Shown piece after piece: positions 50,256 to 60,509 of a stretch of 64,000 nt of DNA. This stretch comes from Corynebacterium xerosis NBRC 16721 = ATCC 373 (GTDB lineage: Bacteria; Actinomycetota; Actinomycetes; Mycobacteriales; Mycobacteriaceae): NCBI RefSeq assembly GCF_001552415.1, contig NZ_BCRD01000001.1, positions 558,001 through 622,000 of the forward strand. The letters are read 5' to 3'. The notes under the pieces were generated by a model. That model was not told where the DNA came from. It made no database searches and saw only the letters and a program-made list of their open reading frames with translations. Both the position numbers and the translations under genes were made by a program. Within the stretch, counting starts at the first letter, position 1. Every line of letters begins with the position of its first letter.

Positions 50256-51413
50256 TTGCCCACCCTGTTCGAAACGTTCAGCATCGGCGGCTTGCAGCTG
50301 CCCAACCGCGTCGTCATGGCCCCGATGACCCGGGTCCGTTCGCAGGCGCAGGTGGCCGACGACATGACGGGCGAGTATTACGCGCAGCGGGCGACGGCCG
50401 GGTTGATCGTGTCGGAGGGCACCTTCATCTCCCCGGCGGCGCGCGGGTTCGCGGCTGTGCCGGGCATCTGGAAGCCGTCGCAGGTCGAGGGCTGGGCCCA
50501 GGCGGTCGGGGACGTCCATGCGGCGGGCGGCCGGATCGTCGCCCAGTTGTGGCACTGCGGCCGGGTGTCGCACACGGCGCTGCAGCCGTCGGGGTCGGCG
50601 CCGGTGAGCTCGACGTCGACGCCGACGGACGACGCCAAGTGCTACATCTTCGACTCCCGCGGCGAGGCCCGCTTCACCGGTGCCTCCGACCCGATCGGCC
50701 TGGACGCCGACGGCATCGCCGAGACGATCGCCGACTACGCCCGCGCCGCCGCCGGTGCGGTCGAGGCCGGATTCGACGGCGTCGAGATCCACGCCGCCAA
50801 CGGTTACCTCATCCAGCAGTTCATCAATCCCGGGGTCAACGACCGGTCGGATGATTGGGGCGCGGACACCGTCGACAAGCGGCTGCGGTTCCCGCTCGCC
50901 GTCGCCGATGCCGTCCTGGCCGCGGTGCGCGACGCCGTCCGCGCGGCGGAGGACGCCGGGACCCGCGAGCCCGGCACCCCGTTCGCCGTGGGCATGCGCA
51001 TTTCGCCCTACGGCACGGTCAACGGGATGCCGCTGTACGACGGCATCGAAACCACCTACGTCGCGCTGGCGAAGGAGCTCGGCGCCCGCGGGGTCGATTT
51101 CATCCACGTCGCGGACCAGTCGTCGACGACCGGCGATCGCGTGACGCCCGAGGTGCCCCGCGAGTTCGTGGAGCACATGCGCGAGGTGTACCCCGGCGCG
51201 GTGATCTTCACCGGCGGGCAGACGGCCGAGTCGGCGCAGGAGTGGCTCGACTCCGGGCTGGTCGATCTGGTCGGCTTCGGCCGCCCGTTCATCGCCAACC
51301 CGGATCTGGTGCGCCGCCTGCGCGACGACCTGCCGCTGGCCGAGGCCGACAGGGACACCATTTACGCCCAGGGGGAGGCCGGCTACACCGATTACCCGGC
51401 GTATTCGGGGTAA
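50256..51413 (+). CDS. NADH:flavin oxidoreductase, old yellow enzyme family
   Basis: A 385-aa FMN-barrel alkene reductase: 'PNRVVMAPMTRVRS', 'QLWHCGRVSH', the His/Asn pair 'IHAANGYLIQQF', 'RISPYG' and 'VGFGRPFIANPDL'. It resembles NemA/xenobiotic reductases; the natural substrate is unknown. The start is a TTG at 50256 with GAGGAGG 4 nt upstream, giving the canonical N-terminus. Confidence 0.93.
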   Translation: MPTLFETFSIGGLQLPNRVVMAPMTRVRSQAQVADDMTGEYYAQRATAGLIVSEGTFISPAARGFAAVPGIWKPSQVEGWAQAVGDVHAAGGRIVAQLWHCGRVSHTALQPSGSAPVSSTSTPTDDAKCYIFDSRGEARFTGASDPIGLDADGIAETIADYARAAAGAVEAGFDGVEIHAANGYLIQQFINPGVNDRSDDWGADTVDKRLRFPLAVADAVLAAVRDAVRAAEDAGTREPGTPFAVGMRISPYGTVNGMPLYDGIETTYVALAKELGARGVDFIHVADQSSTTGDRVTPEVPREFVEHMREVYPGAVIFTGGQTAESAQEWLDSGLVDLVGFGRPFIANPDLVRRLRDDLPLAEADRDTIYAQGEAGYTDYPAYSG

Positions 51414-51423
51414 CCGGGGCAGC

Positions 51424-51460
51424 CGGCTAGCCGGAGTACCCGGTGTACTCGGAGTAGCCG
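51424..51460. terminator. hairpin between convergent genes
   Basis: CGGCTA (51424–51429) / TAGCCG (51455–51460) outside GAGTAC / GTACTC, with small bulges. It lies between convergent stop codons. Confidence 0.45.
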
Positions 51461-51481
51461 CAGCCACCGCCGCGCGAATTC

Positions 51482-52441
51482 TCAGCGCGGGTAGACGGGG
51501 AACACGTGCTCGCCGAGTTCGTCGAGGACGTCGGGCACGGGCCGTCGTGAAGCCCGAAGCCCCAAGATGACGTGATCGACGCCGAGCCCCGCCAGCCGCT
51601 CCAGGTACCGCAGCAGGAACGTCCGCCCCGCGCGGAAACCGTAGCGCAGGGGCTTCGGCTCGGCGTCGGGGTCCGGCAGCAGGTCGAGGGTCAGGGTGGT
51701 GATGTACGGCTTGACGACGTCCACGCCCCCGTCATCCGTCCCGCACGCCCGGGCGACGTTGTCGCGCCAGCCGCGGACCAGCTTCGCCGTGGTGTCGAGG
51801 TCCTGGCCGTAGTACATCCAGCCGTCGCCGTGCTCGGCGATCCACTCGGGCGTCTGGCGGCAGTGGCCGGTGACGTAGAGCGGGATGGGGGAGCCGCCGA
51901 CGGGCTTGGGCAGCATCTCGATGCCCATGTCCACGCCGCCCCAGCGGTTGGCCGTGGTGCGCGGCGTGCCGGGGCGCCACAGGGCACGGACGTAGCCGAC
52001 GGCGTGGCGGAAGTCGTCGGCGCGGTCGGCGCGGCGGCGCTTGAAGGCGGGGAACTCCTCCGGCCGGTCGCCGGTGGCCACGCCCAGGGCCACGCGCCCG
52101 CCGGAGAGCTGGTCGACGCTGGCGGCCTGCTTCGCCACGTGGATGGGGTGGCGCAGCGTCAGCACGGTCGACGCGGTGGCCAGGCCGATGCTCGACGTGT
52201 GCGCCGCGAGGTACGCCATGTGCGTGAAGGGGTCGAGGATCTGGCCGGCGTCGCGGAATTCGTCGACAAGCAGTGGGACGTCGCGGAACCACAGTGCGGT
52301 CGCACCGGCGTCTTCGGCGTGCTTTGCGACGGCCGCCGTGTCCCTCAACAGCACCTGCAGGTCGGGGACGGGGCCGCGGCCGCCGCTGAGGGGCTCGGCC
52401 AGGCCGAGCGTCATCCGGTCCGTGGGCAGGTGGAGGGGCAC
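51482..52441 (-). CDS. luciferase-like monooxygenase (LLM family)
   Basis: A 319-aa (beta/alpha)8 flavin- or F420-dependent enzyme: 'LWFRDVPLLVDEF', 'IGLATASTVLTLRHPIHVAKQAAS', 'LSGGRVALGVATGD' and 'AEHGDGWMYYG'. Substrate unknown. The GTG at 52441 has GGAG 7 nt upstream; an ATG at 52414 is the alternative. It starts 18 nt after the amidohydrolase stop, so the two are co-transcribed. Confidence 0.9.
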   Translation of the reverse strand: MPLHLPTDRMTLGLAEPLSGGRGPVPDLQVLLRDTAAVAKHAEDAGATALWFRDVPLLVDEFRDAGQILDPFTHMAYLAAHTSSIGLATASTVLTLRHPIHVAKQAASVDQLSGGRVALGVATGDRPEEFPAFKRRRADRADDFRHAVGYVRALWRPGTPRTTANRWGGVDMGIEMLPKPVGGSPIPLYVTGHCRQTPEWIAEHGDGWMYYGQDLDTTAKLVRGWRDNVARACGTDDGGVDVVKPYITTLTLDLLPDPDAEPKPLRYGFRAGRTFLLRYLERLAGLGVDHVILGLRASRRPVPDVLDELGEHVFPVYPR

Positions 52442-52459
52442 GTCGGGGCTCCGGTTCGG

Positions 52460-53764
52460 TTACCGGCGGAGGCAGGCCAGCACGGCCGCGGCAGCGGAGC
52501 GGGTGGTGGCGTCGACGGTGGGTTCGTAGTCCGGCAGGAACGTGGACATGTGGTTGGAGGGCACGTCCTCGAGGATGCGGTCGGCGGCGACGGCGGAGTC
52601 CCACAGCTCGCGCGGGGTGACGCCGACGGTCCAGTAGACGTAGGGGCAGCCGAACGCATTGGGGATGTCGGAGAAGTCCTCCGACGCCGTCCATCGCTCG
52701 GCGGTGACGGATTCGGCCCCGAAGACGCCGTCGAAGGCGGCGCGTACGTCGGCGAAGACTTCCGGGTCGTTGTCGGTGACGTCGCCGTGGTCGGAGTACG
52801 TGAAGCGCGGCTCGGCGCCGGCGCCGGAGGCCATGCATTCGGCACGGACGACGCGTTCGATGGCGTTGATGAGGATCCCGCGGACCTCGTCGGAGTAGTA
52901 CCGGATGTTCAGGACGATCCGCGCGTGCCCGGGGATCGTGTTGTTCGAGTTGCCGGACGACAGCGTGCCCACCGAGATCACCGCGAATTCGTGGGGCGAC
53001 ACTTCGCGGCCGACGATGCCCTGCAGGCGCATCACGATCGCCGCGGCGATGTAGGTCGGGTCGACGCCGTTGTGCGGCATGGAGCCGTGGGCGGAGCGCC
53101 CGGTGATGTCGATGGTGATGGTGTCGCAGCCGGTGAGCACCGGGCCGGCGGCGGACATGACGCGGCCGGCGGGGCCGGGGACGACGTGCAGGCCCAGGCA
53201 GACGTCGGGGCGGGGGATCTTCAGCATCAGGCCGTCGTCGACCATGCCCTGGGCGCCGCACGCGGTTTCCTCGGCGGGCTGGAACAGGGCGATGAAGGTG
53301 CCGGACCAGTCTTCGCGGTTGGCGTCGAGGATGGCGCAGGCGCCGAGCAGCGCCGTCATGTGGTGGTCGTGGCCGCAGGCGTGCATGACCTTGGAGGCGA
53401 CGCCTTCGCGGGAGACGCCGTCGGCGACGGAGGCGTAGTCCACGCCGGTGGCTTCTTCGACCGGCAGTGCGTCGATGTCGGCGCGGTAGAGCACCGTGGG
53501 GCCGTCGCCGTTGCGGAAGACGCCGACCAATCCGTGGCCGCCGATGCCGGTGGTGATGCTGCAGTCGAACTCGGAGAGGCGGTGTGCCAGGAAGTCGGCG
53601 GTGCGCTCTTCGACGGCCGACAGTTCCGGGTTGGCGTGCAGGTGCCGGTACACCGATTGCTGCCACGACAAGTCGACTCCGTGATCCGCGATGATCTCGG
53701 GGATCGTGCGGTACGGGCGGGCGTCGGTCGGGGCGGTGGCGGACATCGGGTCGGTGAACCTCAT
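52460..53764 (-). CDS. M20D-family amidohydrolase/peptidase
   Basis: A 434-aa metal-dependent amidohydrolase of the IAA-amino-acid/hippurate hydrolase type. 'HACGHDHHMTALLGA' and 'ALFQPAEETACGAQGM' hold metal ligands and the catalytic Glu, 'GRSAHGSMPHNGVDP' is in the dimerisation domain, and 'ASEDFSDI' is near the end. It hydrolyses N-acyl amino acids or similar; the substrate is not readable. CACAAT 6 nt before the ATG at 53764 supports that leaderless start. Confidence 0.92.
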   Translation of the reverse strand: MRFTDPMSATAPTDARPYRTIPEIIADHGVDLSWQQSVYRHLHANPELSAVEERTADFLAHRLSEFDCSITTGIGGHGLVGVFRNGDGPTVLYRADIDALPVEEATGVDYASVADGVSREGVASKVMHACGHDHHMTALLGACAILDANREDWSGTFIALFQPAEETACGAQGMVDDGLMLKIPRPDVCLGLHVVPGPAGRVMSAAGPVLTGCDTITIDITGRSAHGSMPHNGVDPTYIAAAIVMRLQGIVGREVSPHEFAVISVGTLSSGNSNNTIPGHARIVLNIRYYSDEVRGILINAIERVVRAECMASGAGAEPRFTYSDHGDVTDNDPEVFADVRAAFDGVFGAESVTAERWTASEDFSDIPNAFGCPYVYWTVGVTPRELWDSAVAADRILEDVPSNHMSTFLPDYEPTVDATTRSAAAAVLACLRR

Positions 53765-53910
53765 TCTGCGATTGTGCTTGCGGCGTGCGTGCGTGTCGTG
53801 CGGGGGGCTCGCGTGGTGTGAACCATGCGCGGTGTGAACCCCTGCGCGAAGTGCTCATGCCAGTGTACCGATCAGTCCATTTTCGGCTGGTCGGTTGAAT
53901 TTCGCTGCCC

Positions 53911-55515
53911 TCACGCCTGCGGAGCCCCGTCATCGCCCCCGTCCGGTTCGCCGTCGGAGCCGGCTCCCCGCGAAAAGAACCTCCGGATCCGACGCCCCGG
54001 CGCGAGCCATCCGAGCGGATGGTGATTTTCCCGCGGCGCCCGGTCCGGATCCATCGACTTCGGCGGTATCCAGCGCACCTTGGGGTTCTCGGGGCCATGC
54101 CGCGCCCCATCTTCCCGCCCCCGAGCTGCCCCGCGCCCGGATTTCCGGTCCTCCGGTGGCCCCGCCCTCGTCGTCCACCAGCGATTTTCGTCGGCCCGGT
54201 CGTCGTCGACGCGGCCGTGCATGACGTAGTCGGCGAGCGTCATGGCGTCGACGTTCGTCGGCCCTCCCGTGTCCCACCTGTCGATGTGGTGAATGTCGCA
54301 GTAGGCGGGCGGCGACGATGACCCCGGCGCCGTACTCATCCCTTCTTCCGCGCACAGTGCGAGGTACTGGTTGAGGGAACCGGCGCGCCTCGACCGCCCG
54401 AACCACAGATTCCGCCCCCGGAAATCCATCACCGACAGGAAGACGTCGCGCGCATCGGCCCCGCGGACGGCTTCTCCGATGGACGTCGTCGTGGCCACGT
54501 CCGTCAGCGCGGTGCCCGTCATCTTCGCCAGCTCCGAGATGTGCATGGTCACCACGATCGAGGTCGTCCCGCGTTTCGGCCGCAGCCTCTTCGCCGGACG
54601 GACGTTCGGCGCCGGGGAAGGGGCGGGAGGAGCGGGGGAGGTGGGAGGAGGCCCCTCATCCGGTCCTTCACCGGCCTCCTCATCCGACCCCTCGCTCCCG
54701 AACCCCGCGGCGATCGCCGCTTCCACCGCATCGTGGCGACGCTGATCCGCGGTGCGGTCGTCGTCGGCACCCTTGGGCAGCAATGCCCCCGGCCCCGCAA
54801 AATCGGCCCACAGCCGCCGGAGAATCGCGCCCAGCTCCGGCGTCACGTGCCCGCTGATCCGGGACATGTTGTCTCCGTCGGGTTGCGACAACCGCACGCT
54901 GCGGCGCCGCTGCCGGTCCTCGTCGGAATACGGGTCATCCAGCCCCAGCAACGCGCGCAGCATCGGCCCGAGATGCCGCAGATCATCGACCTGCACCTTG
55001 TCCAGCAAATCGGCGATGTGCGGATCGGCGACGTGGACCAGTTCGTTGCCCCGCTCGGGCAGTTCGTCCAGCGCCTTGTGGATCAGCTCCACCGCATCTG
55101 CGCCCGCCACGCCCTCCTCCACGCGTTGGCGCACCGCCGGCAGGTCGTGTTTCGGCGGCCGGTCTTGGGCCTCGGCCCTCTGCAGCCGGTGCGCCGCGGC
55201 CAATCGCCGCCGCGCCTCGGCCCGCGACACGTGCGCGTTCTCGACGAGTTTCCGCATGGCCACGGGTGTTTGCTTTACGACGCGCCCGTTCGCCGTCGCC
55301 GACAAATACTCCGTGTCGACGGTGGCGAGCCGACGGCGCGCGGTTTCCAATTCGACGTAGAGCTCGTGCCGGGCGTCGTCATCGAGGAGGTCCCAGCCTC
55401 CCGCCATGACGTCGACGGCGGCGGAGAAGTGCCCGACCGCTTCGCGCAAGTCCGCGACGCACCCGGCGGGCCGCCCGGTGCCCGTCGAACCGTTGCCATC
55501 GCCCCCGTTGGTCAC
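53911..55515 (-). CDS. DUF222/HNH endonuclease-domain protein (13E12 type)
   Basis: A 534-aa protein with an N-terminal DUF222 domain (about 15–290, 'AHVSRAEARRRLAAAHRL'), a Pro/acidic linker, and a C-terminal HNH-like region 'CDIHHIDRWDTGGPTNVDAMTLADYVMHGRV' (quoted only in part here as CDIHHIDRWDTGG). The usual last Cys/His-His pair of the HNH site is not evident, so nuclease activity is doubtful. A long polar tail follows. The GTG at 55515 lies 6 nt after TACTCT (leaderless) and is preferred to the ATG at 55545. Such genes are multicopy in actinobacteria. Confidence 0.88.
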   Translation of the reverse strand: MTNGGDGNGSTGTGRPAGCVADLREAVGHFSAAVDVMAGGWDLLDDDARHELYVELETARRRLATVDTEYLSATANGRVVKQTPVAMRKLVENAHVSRAEARRRLAAAHRLQRAEAQDRPPKHDLPAVRQRVEEGVAGADAVELIHKALDELPERGNELVHVADPHIADLLDKVQVDDLRHLGPMLRALLGLDDPYSDEDRQRRRSVRLSQPDGDNMSRISGHVTPELGAILRRLWADFAGPGALLPKGADDDRTADQRRHDAVEAAIAAGFGSEGSDEEAGEGPDEGPPPTSPAPPAPSPAPNVRPAKRLRPKRGTTSIVVTMHISELAKMTGTALTDVATTTSIGEAVRGADARDVFLSVMDFRGRNLWFGRSRRAGSLNQYLALCAEEGMSTAPGSSSPPAYCDIHHIDRWDTGGPTNVDAMTLADYVMHGRVDDDRADENRWWTTRAGPPEDRKSGRGAARGREDGARHGPENPKVRWIPPKSMDPDRAPRENHHPLGWLAPGRRIRRFFSRGAGSDGEPDGGDDGAPQA

Positions 55516-55714
55516 GGGAACAGAGTATCTAATGCACCGGATCAAATGGGGCGAAAATAGCCCCTGAGTCGAACAAATGATCGACTCAACATCTCAAAAT
55601 CGAAGCCCTCCACCGCAACTCGGTGTTCGAACGGGCCGCCCCGCAAGCCCGCCGTTTGCGCCGGTACTGCGAATGGGGGTGGCGCCGGGCCGTCGTCAAG
55701 CGAAAAGCAAGCCC

Positions 55715-57064
55715 TTACAACCGCGACTCCGTGGACACCTGCGGGTTGTAGTGCAGGGAGTTCGGCCGGCAGGCGCACTCGACGGCGATGCGGGTATCGG
55801 CGGCGATGCGGCGCTCGTCGCGCAGGCGGTACAGCTGCGGCACGACGCGATCGCGCAGGGCCTGCGGGGAGATGGTGTTCAGGTAGATCTTCGTGCCGCC
55901 CTCGAACCCGGCGAGGTTGGACACGCGCCACTTGATCATGACGCGCCACGGCATCCGCACGTCCAGGTCGATGGGCCGGTGGTGCCACTCCTCGTTGCAC
56001 GGCACGTCGGGGCCGGCGGCGGCGTGGCAGGCGTGGATGAGGTCGCTCATGCCCGCGACCTCCTCCGGCGTCTGCCGCCATGGCTCGCAGGTCGGCGACT
56101 TCGAGTGGATCTCCAGGGTGGGGTAGCGGTGCCCGAAACCCGCGAACGCCACCGCGTGGTCGTTCTCGGCGATGACCAGGTTGTGCCGCGCGGCGTAGTC
56201 GACGGCGAACTCGTTGTACATGTTCGGGTTCTCGCGCAGGCGGCGGATCTCCTGCTCGAGCTGCTCGCCGTGCTCGTCGATGGCCACGAGCTGCTTGTGC
56301 AGGTGGTCGAAGCTCGCGCCCGCCGGCTTGAGCCAGTTCTGGAACGCCGCGACGTAGCGCACGTACCGGTTGCGGCGGTACAGGTCGGCCATGGACTCGA
56401 CGGTGAAGGCGATGAACGCCCGGTGCTCGTCGACGGTCAGTGTGCCCGACGACGCCAGCTGGTCGTCGCGGGTCGCCCCATCGACGAAGTGCCGCCGCGC
56501 CACGATGACGTCGTGCCCGCCGGCGAAGTAGCCGGGCGCGTGCTCCAGCAGCTCGCCGTCGGTCAGCGCCGCGACCTTCTCCGGTGCCTGCCCCGCGGCC
56601 TTGAGCCGGGTACGGACGATGGCCAGCACGTGTTCGCGCCCCGCCGGGTCGGCGAGGTAGCGGGCCATGCGGGAGCGGGTCTCGTCGTCGGGGATGAACC
56701 CGTAGTTGGCGGCCCAGTAGTCGTAGCTGACGATCTCGAACAGGTTGGGCACCCGCCGGAACTCCGCGACGGTGTCGTGGATCTGGCCGGGCAGGACGCC
56801 GTGGATGGTGCGGAAACCGGTCGGGGCGGAATCGTCGCGCACCACGCGCGACTTCTCCGGCGGCGTCTGCAGCGCATTGTCGGAACCGAACGCGTCGCGT
56901 GCGGTGAAGTCCGCGTCCGTCAGCGGCTTCGGATCGGGCCGCGAGATGCCCAGCGGGCGGTTGCCGCGCCCGGGGACCGTCCAGACCTGGGTGCCGGAGA
57001 ATGGGTTGAGCTGCTTGACAGTGCCATCCGCGAGCGTGACCAACGGCGTTCCGATTTCCTGCAT
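55715..57064 (-). CDS. DUF4921 family protein, GalT/HIT-like
   Basis: A 449-aa protein with HIT-type nucleotidyltransferase features: 'FDHLHKQLV' (His-X-His-X-Gln variant), 'NWLKPAGAS' and 'HYNPQVSTESRL' at the end. It resembles galactose-1-phosphate uridylyltransferase-like DUF4921 proteins of corynebacteria; true activity is unknown. It lies 9 nt after glycerate kinase, but TAATCT overlapping that gene's stop, 6 nt before the ATG, also offers a leaderless promoter. Confidence 0.87.
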   Translation of the reverse strand: MQEIGTPLVTLADGTVKQLNPFSGTQVWTVPGRGNRPLGISRPDPKPLTDADFTARDAFGSDNALQTPPEKSRVVRDDSAPTGFRTIHGVLPGQIHDTVAEFRRVPNLFEIVSYDYWAANYGFIPDDETRSRMARYLADPAGREHVLAIVRTRLKAAGQAPEKVAALTDGELLEHAPGYFAGGHDVIVARRHFVDGATRDDQLASSGTLTVDEHRAFIAFTVESMADLYRRNRYVRYVAAFQNWLKPAGASFDHLHKQLVAIDEHGEQLEQEIRRLRENPNMYNEFAVDYAARHNLVIAENDHAVAFAGFGHRYPTLEIHSKSPTCEPWRQTPEEVAGMSDLIHACHAAAGPDVPCNEEWHHRPIDLDVRMPWRVMIKWRVSNLAGFEGGTKIYLNTISPQALRDRVVPQLYRLRDERRIAADTRIAVECACRPNSLHYNPQVSTESRL

Positions 57065-57073
57065 GCCCCCAGA

Positions 57074-58333
57074 TTACGACCGCCGCGGAATCCTCGCCGC
57101 GTTCCCCGCCGCGTTCCCCGCTTCGCTCCCCGCTCCGGCACCGGTCCCGCGCCGGGCGTCGAGGGTGGCCAGGCGGGCCGCCTCCCGCAGTTGGTCCAGG
57201 GTCCGCGCCATGGGCCAGGGAAGGGCGGTGGCCCCGGCACTTCGCTTGACGACGACCGCGTCCCACTCCACCCGGCCCCCGATCAGATGCACCGGGATGG
57301 GACGGGCACCCGGGGATGGCGGCGTCGCCGCGCGGGCGACGATCCAGCCGAGGACCTTGCCTTCGTGGCTCTGGGCGTCGATGGAACCTTCGCCGGTGAG
57401 GATGAGATCGACGGGAACGTCACCGTCCAACGCCGCTTCCAGCCCCGTGGCCCGGGCGAGCAGCGGAGCGCCGCGCTCGATGGTGAGGGACGCCGGAGAA
57501 TGGTCCGGACAATAGTCCGCGCCCGCGATCGCCGCGATGCCCACCGGCGTCGCGCCCGCCGCGCCGTAGCCGGGTTCCCCGGGATCGACGCCGCACAGGC
57601 GGCACCACGTCAACAGGGCCGAGGTGAGCTGGTCCACCTGCTCCGGCGACGCCCCCTTCTGCGGGCCGAAGACCGCTGGGGCATCCCGGGGAGAGGTGGT
57701 GACGTCGAGGACCAGCGTCCACCGGGCGCGCCGGGCGCGAGGGTCGAGGCCCGCGAGGTCCAGGCGCGCGGCGTCGGCCAGCGTGGCACCGCCGCGGGGA
57801 AGCTCCCGGCCATCCGCGCCGAGGATGCGGGCACCCAGCGCGGTGATCAGCCCGGCGCCGCCGTCCGTGGTCGCCGAGCCGCCGAGGCACAAGGTGACGT
57901 CGTCGGCGCCGGCGGCCAGGCAGTCGAGGATCAACTCGCCCGTGCCGAACGTCGACGCGCCGGAAGCGTCGGGGGAGTCCGCGACGGCCGGCAGCCCCGA
58001 CGCCGACGCCAGGTCCAGCACCGCCCGCCCCGGCGCGGGCTCCCACCAACGCGCGGTGATCGGGCGGCCGATGGCGTCGACGGTGGCGACGTCATGGGCG
58101 GTGGCGCCTGTGCCGTCTATGCCAACGGGGCCTGTGCCGCCTGCCGTCCCCGCCCACGCCTGCGCGAGCAACTCGGCCGTGCCTTCGCCGCCGTCGGCCA
58201 TGGGGACGGCGATCGCCCGCGCCCCAGCGTCGCGCGCCCCCGCGGCCATCGCCTCGGCGGCCTCCCGCGCGGTGGCGGTGCCCTTGAAGCTGTCGGGGCA
58301 GCAGATGACGGTGAATTCGGCCTGCGCGTCCAT
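57074..58333 (-). CDS. glycerate kinase (GlxK/GarK family)
   Basis: A 419-aa glycerate kinase: 'PDSFKGTATAREAAEAMAAG', 'MADGGEGTAELL', 'LGGSATTDGGAGLITALG', 'VFGPQKGASPEQV' and 'LTGEGSIDAQSHEGKV'. It phosphorylates D-glycerate, to the 2- or 3-position depending on subgroup. The last 25 residues are a Gly/Ala/Asn low-complexity tail. CATGAT 6 nt before the ATG suggests a leaderless start. Confidence 0.94.
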   Translation of the reverse strand: MDAQAEFTVICCPDSFKGTATAREAAEAMAAGARDAGARAIAVPMADGGEGTAELLAQAWAGTAGGTGPVGIDGTGATAHDVATVDAIGRPITARWWEPAPGRAVLDLASASGLPAVADSPDASGASTFGTGELILDCLAAGADDVTLCLGGSATTDGGAGLITALGARILGADGRELPRGGATLADAARLDLAGLDPRARRARWTLVLDVTTSPRDAPAVFGPQKGASPEQVDQLTSALLTWCRLCGVDPGEPGYGAAGATPVGIAAIAGADYCPDHSPASLTIERGAPLLARATGLEAALDGDVPVDLILTGEGSIDAQSHEGKVLGWIVARAATPPSPGARPIPVHLIGGRVEWDAVVVKRSAGATALPWPMARTLDQLREAARLATLDARRGTGAGAGSEAGNAAGNAARIPRRS

Positions 58334-58360
58334 GCGCCCATCATGGCGCGGAGCAGTCGA

Positions 58361-58376
58361 GTGAGGGTACCCTCAC
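58361..58376. promoter_or_regulatory. 16-bp perfect palindrome with embedded -10 box
   Basis: GTGAGGGTACCCTCAC. On the plus strand its TACCCT (58368–58373) lies 6 nt before the ATG at 58380, so a dimeric repressor here would cover the promoter. It is about 30 nt before glycerate kinase on the other strand. Confidence 0.55.
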
Positions 58377-58379
58377 CGC

Positions 58380-58763
58380 ATGCCCGCAATCATCTTCGAA
58401 TGTCTCGTACCGCCCGCCGATTCCGACGATCTCGCCCGCGCCTTCGCCGCCCGCCTCGGCCAGCTGGAGGCCGAGGGCAAGATCTCCAACGCCGACGTCA
58501 TCGTCTCCGATGCGCCCGCCGACGACCAGCTCCTGGAGCAGTGGGAGCGAGAGAACCCCGACGAACCCGTCGGCGACCGCACCATGCGCCGCTACACGCT
58601 CGACCTCGCCGGGCTGGAGGGTTCGCTCAACGCGCTGACCATGGACCTCTCGCGGTTGCTGACGCCCGCGGCAAAACTTCCCGACGACCCGGTGCTCCGC
58701 GAGTTCGACGACATGCTCGAGGAGGTCGCCCGCTACCCGTGGTCCGTGGCGGTGCGCCCCTGA
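58380..58763 (+). CDS. hypothetical protein
   Basis: A 127-aa soluble acidic protein of unknown function: a beta-like start 'MPAIIFECLVPP', a helix, then 'NADVIVSDAPADDQLLEQWERENPDEP' and a C-terminal helix. No known motif. A leaderless promoter inside a perfect palindrome precedes it; divergent from glycerate kinase. Confidence 0.72.
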   Translation: MPAIIFECLVPPADSDDLARAFAARLGQLEAEGKISNADVIVSDAPADDQLLEQWERENPDEPVGDRTMRRYTLDLAGLEGSLNALTMDLSRLLTPAAKLPDDPVLREFDDMLEEVARYPWSVAVRP

Positions 58764-59085
58764 TCCCGCCCCGAGTGACGAGTTTCACGCCGGGCCGTCG
58801 TAAAGCGAAGAAACCCGCGCATCGGTCCGCCAATGTTTCCGACGTGTTTCGCGCCCGTTTCCCGCCCATTTCCGCGGGCCATCAATGGGGGTGACCATTG
58901 GGGGCGGCGCGTAACGGGGTCGCCCCGCGCGTTTCCGTGTCGGCGAAGAGCATGAAACAATGCACTTTGGTAAAAACCATCTCCCCGTCCCGGTCGGCGC
59001 TTCACGCGCGGTCCCGTGAATCGGCGGGCCCCAGGGGCCCGGCGTCGAGCAGGTGCGCCGGACGGGAGCGAAGAAAGGTGCTTAG
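58764..59085 (+). other. gene-free stretch upstream of gdhA
   Basis: About 320 bp without a credible gene. It holds a dispersed-motif copy (CGTCGTAAAGC, 58796–58806), several GTTTC/CCGTTTCC-like repeats (58835–58880), and an unusually AT-rich segment (about 58950–58980) likely to contain the gdhA promoter. AAAGGTG lies just before the gdhA TTG. Confidence 0.6.
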
Positions 59086-60429
<1,344 letters not shown>

Positions 60430-60495
60430 CGTTAACTAGCGCTTTTCCGCTTCACGACGACCCACGCCCACGTCGGGCGGCCCCGGCAGGGGAGG

Positions 60496-60501
60496 TAACA
60501 T
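60496..60501 (+). promoter_or_regulatory. -10 box of leaderless TauE/SafE gene
   Basis: TAACAT 8 nt before the ATG. The nearby GGGGAGG is too far upstream to act as ribosome-binding site. Confidence 0.5.
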
Positions 60502-60509
60502 TCCCCGCC

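Noticed and set aside
53911..55515. DUF222/HNH gene as part of a mobile intron or retron
   Set aside because: No intron boundaries, reverse transcriptase or terminal repeats nearby; it fits the common multicopy 13E12-type family.
57071..57076. Treating glycerate kinase and the DUF4921 gene as unlinked
   Set aside because: Although a leaderless promoter is visible, the 9-nt gap makes read-through very likely; both modes may operate.
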